From JBCDBH01 sp039184055 (GTDB lineage Bacteria > Acidobacteriota > Thermoanaerobaculia > Multivoradales > J023): a stretch of 8,799 nt of DNA. Below, piece after piece: positions 1-6,036 of the stretch. Below the pieces are notes generated by a model. It was not told the DNA's origin and did not search any database. It was given only the letters and a program-made list of their open reading frames with translations. Location of the stretch: assembly GCA_039184055.1 (NCBI GenBank), contig JBCDBH010000252.1:1-8799 (forward strand), given 5' to 3'. Positions within the stretch are counted from its first letter, which is position 1. The number at the start of each line of letters is the position of its first letter. The position numbers and the translations under genes are program-made.

Positions 1-24
1 ACCACCGTGTTTCTGTCCAGGTGG

Positions 25-696
25 TCAACGCCGCCGCTTGGGCTGGTTGCGTTGATGTTCTTCAGCTTTGCGTTTCTTGGTCGCGGCCCAACCACAGATC
101 GGGCAGGTTTCGAGGTCGTGGTGGCGCGCCGGGCAATACTCGCGGCCGAAGAAGATGATCTGCAGATGAAGCTTGTTCCATGATTCGCGAGGAAAGGCCT
201 TCTTGAGGTCTTCCTCGGTGCGTTTCACCGACGAGCCATTCGAGAGCTGCCAGCGCGCCGCCAGTCGATGAATGTGCGTGTCGACCGGAAACGCGGGCTC
301 ACCGAAGGCTTGCGCCATCACCACCGACGCGGTTTTGTGCCCCACCCCCGGAAGCGCTTCGAGCTCCTCGAAGCTCCGCGGTACCTCGCCACCGTGACGC
401 TCCACCAAGAGCTCGGCCATTCTTTTGAGGTTCTTGGCCTTTTGTGGCGCCAAACCGATTTGGCGGATGATGTCGCGAATCTCGTCGACCTCCAGCGCCG
501 CCATCGCGGCCGGATGATCGGCTCGCGCGAAGAGGTCGGGGGTGACCTCGTTGACCTTCTTGTCGGTGGTTTGCGCCGAGAGCGTCACCGCGACCAGCAG
601 CGTATAAGGATCGCTATGGTCGAGCGGGATGGGTACCTCGGGATAAAGCTCTTCGAGGATGGTCATGATTCGGGTGACGCGTTCTTGTCGTTTCAT
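25..696 (-). CDS. nth: Endonuclease III (DNA glycosylase/AP lyase), three-cysteine variant
   Basis: This enzyme removes oxidised pyrimidines from DNA and cleaves the abasic site in base-excision repair. The 223 residues match the family's usual size (about 210-220). The motif TLSAQTTDKKVNEVTP lies at residues 38-53. The helix-hairpin-helix LPGVGHKTASVV (115-126) carries the catalytic lysine K121. VDTHIHR (138-144) carries the catalytic aspartate D139. The C-terminal iron-sulfur region has only three cysteines, C188, C198 and C201 (C-X9-C-X2-C). E. coli Nth has four (C-X6-C-X2-C-X5-C), and no later Cys exists here. The tail is very basic (KKRK...PKRRR), which suits DNA contact. The ATG overlaps the murB stop as TGATG and has no clear Shine-Dalgarno, so translation is probably coupled to murB. 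MutY is less likely, because the length and the lysine-bearing HhH fit Nth. Confidence 0.95.
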   Translation of the reverse strand: MKRQERVTRIMTILEELYPEVPIPLDHSDPYTLLVAVTLSAQTTDKKVNEVTPDLFARADHPAAMAALEVDEIRDIIRQIGLAPQKAKNLKRMAELLVERHGGEVPRSFEELEALPGVGHKTASVVMAQAFGEPAFPVDTHIHRLAARWQLSNGSSVKRTEEDLKKAFPRESWNKLHLQIIFFGREYCPARHHDLETCPICGWAATKKRKAEEHQRNQPKRRR

Positions 697-1847
697 CAGG
701 AGATTCCATGGCGGTTTGCGACGCTCGACGAGTCGACCGCGTCGAGCACCTGCGTCGCGTCGGCGGTAAACCCGACAAATAATGGCTCGGGACGCAGAGT
801 GACGGTGAAAAGCTCGGCGACTCGCGAGCGAATCGCGGCGGCGAGCTCGACGAGCTCGGTGGCGGTGGCACCCCCACGGTTGATCAACGCCAGAACATGA
901 CGACTCGATAGACCGGCGCGTCCGTGCTGGTGGCCCTTGGTGAATCCGGCGGCTTCGATGAGAAAGGCGGCTGGGATCTTGACTCGATCACCGGCCGGAT
1001 AGGTCGGTAGCGGACGGGGCACACCACGTGTCTCGAGCGTTCGTCGGATGGTCTCCGCATGCTCCGGATCCACCACGGGATTGACGAAGAAGCTTCCGGC
1101 GCTCCGCGAGTTGGCGTCGGACGGGTCGATCACCATCGACTTTTCACGACGGATGGCGAGGACCGCCTCGCGGACCGTTGCCAGCGACGGTCGGGGTCCG
1201 TTCGCCTCGACATCGAGACGACGCATCAATTCAGCGTAACGAACAGTGCCTAAGGTGCGTCGGGGGAGGCGAAACCGCACGCGCGTGATGACGAAGCGAT
1301 CCCGCCAGCTGCCTTTGAAATGGCTGTTGCGATACGCGAAGCCACAGGCATCGGCGGGAATCACCCGCGCGTCGAGCGTCTGACGATCCACCACGTCGAC
1401 GTGGTGAATGGTCTCGGCGACCTCTTGTCCGTAGGCGCCGATATTCTGCATCGGCGCCGCTCCGACTCGACCCGGAATTCCACTCAAACACTCCAAGCCA
1501 CCCAGGCCTGCTTCGACACATCGCGCCACCAGGCTGTCCCATTCGATCCCAGCACCGGCGTCGACGTCGACATGATCGGGACCGGACCCGCTGAGCTCGA
1601 GACGCGTGTCGTCGAGCCCGAGCACCAGGCCGTCGAAGCCCTGATCGGAGATCAAGACATTGCTACCGCCACCGAGCACATAGGTGGCCAGCTCGCGTTC
1701 ATGTGCGATGCGAAGCAGAGTCCTCAACTGCTCGGTATCGGTGGCGCGTGCCCACCATCGCGCCGGGCCACCGACCCCGAGAGTCGTATGGGGCGCCAGC
1801 GGGACATCGGTGAGCGTCTCGATGTCACCGAAGGTCGAGGTGGTCAC
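696..1847 (-). CDS. murB: UDP-N-acetylenolpyruvoylglucosamine reductase (MurB, type I)
   Basis: MurB is the cytoplasmic FAD enzyme that uses NADPH to reduce UDP-GlcNAc-enolpyruvate to UDP-N-acetylmuramate, the second committed step of peptidoglycan synthesis. The FAD-binding part shows TTLGVGGPARWW (21-32), VLGGGSNVLIS (57-67) and a GIPGRVGAAPMQNIGAYG segment (123-140). The substrate part shows AYRNSHFK (171-178, with the active-site Arg R173), AGSFFVNP (250-257, with proton-donor Ser S252) and LRPEPLFVGF (351-360, with catalytic Glu E354). The AYRNSHFK segment and the QNIGAYG loop are those of E. coli-type (type I) MurB. At 383 residues it is longer than the E. coli enzyme (342), partly through a tail of about 23 residues after VGF. 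The start is GTG at 1847-1845; upstream in this frame no ATG or GTG occurs before a stop near 1926, and no strong Shine-Dalgarno is visible. It is the first gene of a murB-nth unit. Confidence 0.95.
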   Translation of the reverse strand: MTTSTFGDIETLTDVPLAPHTTLGVGGPARWWARATDTEQLRTLLRIAHERELATYVLGGGSNVLISDQGFDGLVLGLDDTRLELSGSGPDHVDVDAGAGIEWDSLVARCVEAGLGGLECLSGIPGRVGAAPMQNIGAYGQEVAETIHHVDVVDRQTLDARVIPADACGFAYRNSHFKGSWRDRFVITRVRFRLPRRTLGTVRYAELMRRLDVEANGPRPSLATVREAVLAIRREKSMVIDPSDANSRSAGSFFVNPVVDPEHAETIRRTLETRGVPRPLPTYPAGDRVKIPAAFLIEAAGFTKGHQHGRAGLSSRHVLALINRGGATATELVELAAAIRSRVAELFTVTLRPEPLFVGFTADATQVLDAVDSSSVANRHGIS

Positions 1848-1973
1848 GATGCGGGAGAGCTCGGCGCGGCAGGGCGGAGGGTTCTTGGAGCGTCGACACG
1901 GACACAGCGGTACATAGAGGCGATCTTACCGGAAGGCCGCGCCCGACCGTGGCTATGGTAGGTTGACCGCCCC
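1848..1973. promoter_or_regulatory. Divergent intergenic region between murB and the GH13 gene
   Basis: This 126-bp gap must hold the 5' signals for murB (leftward) and the GH13 gene (rightward). I see only weak -10-like hexamers: TAAGAT on the minus strand (1928-1923) and TATGGT on the plus strand (1954-1959, 14 bp before the GH13 ATG). Neither has a good -35 at 16-18 bp. The plus-strand hexamer would give a leader of only about 8 nt. The GH13 gene has only a weak AGG, 11 nt before its ATG. The region is called regulatory by position, not by recognised motifs. Confidence 0.35.
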
Positions 1974-4900
1974 ATGACGTCCAGCGCCGCTCCCGTGTTG
2001 CCGATCGCCGAACCGGCGCGACGTCGCTATGCTCTCGATCGACTGCTCCCCGACGATGCCGTCGCCTCATGGCTCGATTTGGCGCGTGTCCGCGAGGTCG
2101 TCGAAGCGATGACCGCGGTCGATGGGGAAGGGCCGAGCGCGGGTGAGCTACTCGCGCTAGGTTTGATCTCCGATGCTCTGCATCGCCTGATCGAGCGCTA
2201 TCGCGTCGACCGTCGTGACGATGTGATCGCGCGTGCGCTCGACTACCTCGCGAGCCAGCACGGTGAAGACACCGTCGATCGGATGCTCGAGCGCTTTGTC
2301 ACCCGCTTTCCCCCCGCGCCGATCCGAGCTGGCGAGCTCGACGTCGACACCTATCTCGAACAAGACGAAGACGGCGTCAGCAATCGCGAACGCGTCTTCG
2401 AGTCGCTCCTGCTGCTCTATCTGATCAACGACAATCCGGCCTTTGCGCCCGTCTGGCCCTTGCTCGATGATCGCGCGCTCGACGCCGAAACGGATTACCG
2501 CGAGATCGTTTCGAGTCTCGAGACGTTCTTTCACGACGAGCCGGGTTGGGGACCAGCCGCCGAGAGTTTCTGGGACACCATCCGACGACCGATCGACGAT
2601 GCCGCGCCGACGCTCGGAGAGCAGCTCCAGGTGGTGCTCGACGTCGAGCGCGAGCTGCCAACGCCGCCGTCACCGCCATCTGGAGACGCCCACTCGGAAG
2701 CCGCGCCCGATCCGGTCTTGCCGCTCCTACGCGGCATGGATGTCCTGCGGGAAGAAGAACGAGGGCCGGTCGTTTTTGGCCCGCCGCCGCCGCCACCGGT
2801 CTTGGCTTTCGATCCGATTCGCGAAGGCGAGGCGCGGTTTTCCGCCGATCGAGGCTGGATGCCCGATCTGGTACTGGTGGCCAAGAACACCTACGTCTGG
2901 CTCGACCAGCTGAGCCAGACCTACGACGAAACGGTCGAACGGCTCGACGACATTCCCGACGCCGAGCTCGCGCGGCTCGCCGAGCTCGGTTTCACCGGTT
3001 TGTGGCTGATCGGCATCTGGCGACGCAGCGAGGCCTCGGCGCGCATCAAACAGCGCACCGGCAATCCGGAAGCCGCTCCTTCGGCCTATGCGGTCTTCGA
3101 CTACCAGATCGACGAGGGATTGGGTGGCGAAGCGGCTTGGGAAGACCTGCGCGATCGCGCGGCGACACACGGCATTCGTTTGGCCTGCGACATGGTGCCC
3201 AACCACATGGGGATCGCCAGCAGCTGGGTACGCGACCATCCGGAGCGCTTCGTGTCGGTCGAAACCAGTCCGTTTCCGGGCTATAGCTTTACCGGGCCCG
3301 ACCTCAGCGACGACGAGAGTGTGAGTATCTATCTCGAAGATGGTTACTACGATCGTTCCGATGCCGCGGTGGTCTTCAAGCGGGTCGAGCGCGCCGTGAA
3401 CGATGGCGACGAGGCCGAGGATGAGGTCGGTGGCGATGCGGGCGATGTTCGTTACCTCTACCACGGCAACGATGGCACCGGGATGCCGTGGAACGACACC
3501 GCGCAGCTCGACTATCTCAATCCCGAAACCCGCGAAGCGGTGATCGAGACCATTCTCGACGTCGCGCGTCGTTTTCCGGTGATCCGTTTCGACGCCGCCA
3601 TGACGCTGGCGCGTCGTCATGTCCGACGATTGTGGTACCCGGCGCCAGGCACGGCGGGTGACATTCCCTCACGTGCCGAGCACGCCATGCTCGACGACGC
3701 CTTCGACGCGCGGATGCCCGATGAGTTTTGGCGCGAGGTGGTCGATCGAGTCGCCGAAGAAGCACCCGATACGTTGCTTCTCGCCGAGGCTTTCTGGCTG
3801 ATGGAAAGCTATTTCGTCCGCCATCTCGGCATGCACCGCGTCTATAACAGCGCGTTCATGCACATGTTGCGCGACGAGGACAACGCCAAATTCCGCGCCT
3901 CGCTCATCAATACCCTGGCCTTCGATCCGGCGATCCTGGGTCGCTTCGTCAATTTCCTCACCACCCCCGACGAAGATCCCGCCGCCGAGCAATTCGGCAC
4001 CGGTGACAAATACTTCGGTGTCGCCACCCTGATGTGCACCCTGCCGGGTCTGCCGATGTTCGGTCACGGCCAGGTGGAGGGTTTGCTCGAAAAATACGGC
4101 ATGGAGTATCGCCGCGCCTATCGCGACGAGCAGCCCGACGACAGGCTCGAAGCGCGTCACAAGCGTGAATTGGTACCGGTCCTGCGCCGCCGTGCAGTCT
4201 TTGCTGGAGTCGAGCACTTTCGCCTCTTTTCGGTGACCGACCCAACCGGCACGGTGCTCGACGACGTGCTCGCGTTCACCAACGGTGTCGAACGTGACGG
4301 CACGATCGAGCGCGCGCTGGTGCTTTTTCACAACCGGGACGGTTGGGTTCGTGGACGGCTGCTCGAAAGCGAGCCGTGGCGACTGACCTCGTCGACGTTG
4401 GAAGAGCCCGAGCCCGACGACGCCCCGGCCGACGTCGATGGATCGAAGAGCGCCGAGCCCGTGACGGGCCTAGAGGCGGCGATCCTCGTTGCGGAGACGA
4501 TCGTGATCGAAGCTCTCTTTCCGAGCCCGAGCGGATCTTCGGAGCGTGACACGCCGGAGATCGAAGAGAGTTCCGACATCGACCACGGCGACCTCGAACC
4601 CGACCACACCAAGGTGAAGGCCCAGAAGCCCGTCCTGGTCCGAGAGTCCTTACTCGAAGCGCTCGACATCGAGCCAGCCGCCGAGCGTTTGGTGCGGTGG
4701 CACGATCTGACTCGAGGTCTCGACTTTTTGCTGCCCAGTCAGCATCTCGCACGCAACGGCTTCTTGCTCGAGCTCGGTCCCTACGAACATCGCGTGCTGG
4801 TCGACTTCGAGTCGATCGACGACGCCCTCGATGGTCCATGGCAAGACCTCGCCGCGCGTCTCCATGGTCACGGTGTGCCCGATCTCGACACGGCGCTCGA

Positions 4901-5927
4901 GGATCTACGCGTCCAGCCGGTGGTGGCCCCGGTGCGCGAGCTGATGCGTGCCGATGTGTGGATCGGACTCTTCCGTGCCGTGCGCGATCGGCGCGTGCAT
5001 CTACTCGACGAGTTCGAGCACCGCTGGATCGAAGTGTTGCGCGAGGTGGCGCCGCTCTTTGTCGACGTGGTCGAGCCGGTGGATGTGGATTCCGAGGAGG
5101 TGGTTTCCCCCGACGAGGCACCACCCGGCGAGACGCGAGCCGACGGCGAAGCGACTCGTCCCGATCCCGCCAGCCTGGTCGCCGCCACCGGTCGAGCTCG
5201 TCTCGAGACGTTGCTCGAGCTGGCAGCGGCATCGACCGCCGAGATCGACGAGGCGACGGAGATCACCGAACCGAGCGAGGCGTCGACGCCTCCCGAGGCT
5301 CCGAGCGATCCCGTCCACGAAACGCTGGACGACGACGATGAAGACGTACCGACGTCTGCCGCGCCGAGCGCAACGTCCCCCTTGGGCGAGCCGACCACGG
5401 AACCAGCATGGTACGCACGGGGCGTGGCGACTCTCTTCGCCGATCTCGGTGCCTTGGTGGGCACACCCAGCTCCGCTTTGGTGACCACCTGGCGTCTCGG
5501 CACCGTCATCGAATCTCTGCTTCTCGAGCTCGAGGTCGAGCCGGGACTCGCGCTTCAGCTTGCCGACGCCGCGAGTCTCGAAATCGCGCGACCCACCGTG
5601 GTGGCGCCGGTCGCGTCGACCTTGACCGCGCATTCCATCGCTGCGACCTGGGTCGACGCCTGGCTCGAAGACGACGCGCTCTATCGCTTTCTCCAGGTCC
5701 ACGAATTCGACGAGGTTCTGTGGTTCAACCGTGAGGCGTTCGGCATTCTGTCGTGGTGGTGGGCGCTGTCGGCTCGGCTCGAGGCGGGGATGAGCGTGGC
5801 TGGGGTCGGGTCGGTGCTCGACGCGCTCGCCGCCGCCGAGCAAGAATCCGACTACCGACTCGATCGCCTGCTCGCCGGTTTGATCCCGCCTCCTGACCCA
5901 GCCGAACCGCCCTCGAAAACACCCTGA
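1974..5927 (+). CDS. Large GH13 (alpha-amylase family) protein with unassigned N- and C-terminal regions
   Basis: This 1317-residue protein contains a GH13 catalytic barrel at about residues 296-760. Region I is DMVPNHMG (406-413). Region II is VIRFDAAM (536-543) with the nucleophile D540. Region III is LLAEAFW (602-608) with acid/base E605. Region IV is FLTTPDEDP (661-669) with the third carboxylate D666, but the usual N-H before this Asp is replaced by T-P. PWNDTAQLDYLNPETR (505-520) and LPGLPMFGHGQVEG (690-703) are also GH13-like. Residues 1-295 look helical and include a six-proline run (270-275). A beta-rich stretch ending LGPYEHRVLVDF (934-945) may close the amylase C-domain. Two acidic low-complexity linkers (about 805-888 and 1034-1144) separate it from a helical C-terminal part (1145-1302) containing LWFNREAF (1249-1256). 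No signal peptide is visible, so it is probably cytoplasmic. The family of alpha-glucan enzyme is clear; the substrate and reaction (hydrolase or transglycosylase) cannot be assigned. Confidence 0.88.
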   Translation: MTSSAAPVLPIAEPARRRYALDRLLPDDAVASWLDLARVREVVEAMTAVDGEGPSAGELLALGLISDALHRLIERYRVDRRDDVIARALDYLASQHGEDTVDRMLERFVTRFPPAPIRAGELDVDTYLEQDEDGVSNRERVFESLLLLYLINDNPAFAPVWPLLDDRALDAETDYREIVSSLETFFHDEPGWGPAAESFWDTIRRPIDDAAPTLGEQLQVVLDVERELPTPPSPPSGDAHSEAAPDPVLPLLRGMDVLREEERGPVVFGPPPPPPVLAFDPIREGEARFSADRGWMPDLVLVAKNTYVWLDQLSQTYDETVERLDDIPDAELARLAELGFTGLWLIGIWRRSEASARIKQRTGNPEAAPSAYAVFDYQIDEGLGGEAAWEDLRDRAATHGIRLACDMVPNHMGIASSWVRDHPERFVSVETSPFPGYSFTGPDLSDDESVSIYLEDGYYDRSDAAVVFKRVERAVNDGDEAEDEVGGDAGDVRYLYHGNDGTGMPWNDTAQLDYLNPETREAVIETILDVARRFPVIRFDAAMTLARRHVRRLWYPAPGTAGDIPSRAEHAMLDDAFDARMPDEFWREVVDRVAEEAPDTLLLAEAFWLMESYFVRHLGMHRVYNSAFMHMLRDEDNAKFRASLINTLAFDPAILGRFVNFLTTPDEDPAAEQFGTGDKYFGVATLMCTLPGLPMFGHGQVEGLLEKYGMEYRRAYRDEQPDDRLEARHKRELVPVLRRRAVFAGVEHFRLFSVTDPTGTVLDDVLAFTNGVERDGTIERALVLFHNRDGWVRGRLLESEPWRLTSSTLEEPEPDDAPADVDGSKSAEPVTGLEAAILVAETIVIEALFPSPSGSSERDTPEIEESSDIDHGDLEPDHTKVKAQKPVLVRESLLEALDIEPAAERLVRWHDLTRGLDFLLPSQHLARNGFLLELGPYEHRVLVDFESIDDALDGPWQDLAARLHGHGVPDLDTALEDLRVQPVVAPVRELMRADVWIGLFRAVRDRRVHLLDEFEHRWIEVLREVAPLFVDVVEPVDVDSEEVVSPDEAPPGETRADGEATRPDPASLVAATGRARLETLLELAAASTAEIDEATEITEPSEASTPPEAPSDPVHETLDDDDEDVPTSAAPSATSPLGEPTTEPAWYARGVATLFADLGALVGTPSSALVTTWRLGTVIESLLLELEVEPGLALQLADAASLEIARPTVVAPVASTLTAHSIAATWVDAWLEDDALYRFLQVHEFDEVLWFNREAFGILSWWWALSARLEAGMSVAGVGSVLDALAAAEQESDYRLDRLLAGLIPPPDPAEPPSKTP

Positions 5928-5935
5928 ATCGTTTC

Positions 5936-5973
5936 TTCAGCGTCCCTTCAGGGAGGTTTCAGCGACTTCAGCG
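5936..5973 (+). repeat. Four helically phased TTCAGSG direct repeats, candidate operator
   Basis: Four 7-bp direct repeats lie in the gap after the GH13 stop: TTCAGCG at 5936-5942, TTCAGGG at 5947-5953, TTCAGCG at 5958-5964 and TTCAGCG at 5967-5973. The start-to-start spacings are 11, 11 and 9 bp, so all lie on nearly the same face of the helix. They end 63 bp before the chosen start of the serine hydrolase gene. Winged-helix regulators of the OmpR/PhoB class bind head-to-tail repeats about 11 bp apart, and such a protein is encoded just beyond this gene. I infer an operator or activator site. A GAGATT about 11 bp past the last repeat could act as a poor -10, but no convincing promoter is seen. 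Confidence 0.5.
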
Positions 5974-6024
5974 GGGGTCGTGCTGAGATTCGACGGCCTC
6001 GTGAACGACCTCATGATTTCGCTT

Positions 6025-6031
6025 GAAAGGA
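6025..6031 (+). promoter_or_regulatory. Ribosome binding site that sets the serine hydrolase start
   Basis: GAAAGGA is followed 5 nt later by ATG at 6037 and 2 nt later by ATG at 6034. The spacing favours 6037. Both starts give an immediate lipoprotein signal peptide. The longer frame, opening with GTG at 5980 and holding another ATG at 6013, would put extra residues before the signal peptide and has no such site. Confidence 0.6.
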
Positions 6032-6036
6032 CCATG

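Noticed and set aside
1..25. ACCACC/GGTGGT inverted repeat (1-6 and 20-25) just after the nth stop, considered as a terminator
   Set aside because: The stem is only 6 bp with a 13-nt loop, and the window ends before any T-tract could be seen.
268..900. A 210-codon plus-strand reading frame opposite nth and the end of murB
   Set aside because: It is antisense to two confidently identified enzymes, has no recognisable motif, and is rich in Arg and His as expected from the opposite strand of GC-rich coding DNA.
2727..3620. A 297-codon minus-strand frame inside the GH13 gene, with several similar frames nearby
   Set aside because: It lies opposite GH13 catalytic motifs (regions I and II), lacks any family signature, and long open antisense frames are expected at this GC content.
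4276..5232. A 318-codon minus-strand frame opposite the GH13 linker region
   Set aside because: The product would be Arg/Pro/Ala-rich low-complexity sequence, typical of a shadow of acidic codons read in reverse.
5922..5953. CCCTGAA/TTCAGGG inverted repeat spanning the GH13 stop codon, considered as a terminator
   Set aside because: The arms are 7 bp with an 18-nt loop and no T-run; the second arm is better explained as one of the four TTCAGSG direct repeats.
5980..6036. Upstream GTG (5980) and ATG (6013) as starts of the serine hydrolase
   Set aside because: Either would place extra residues before an otherwise ideal lipoprotein signal peptide, whereas GAAAGGA sits directly before ATG 6034/6037.
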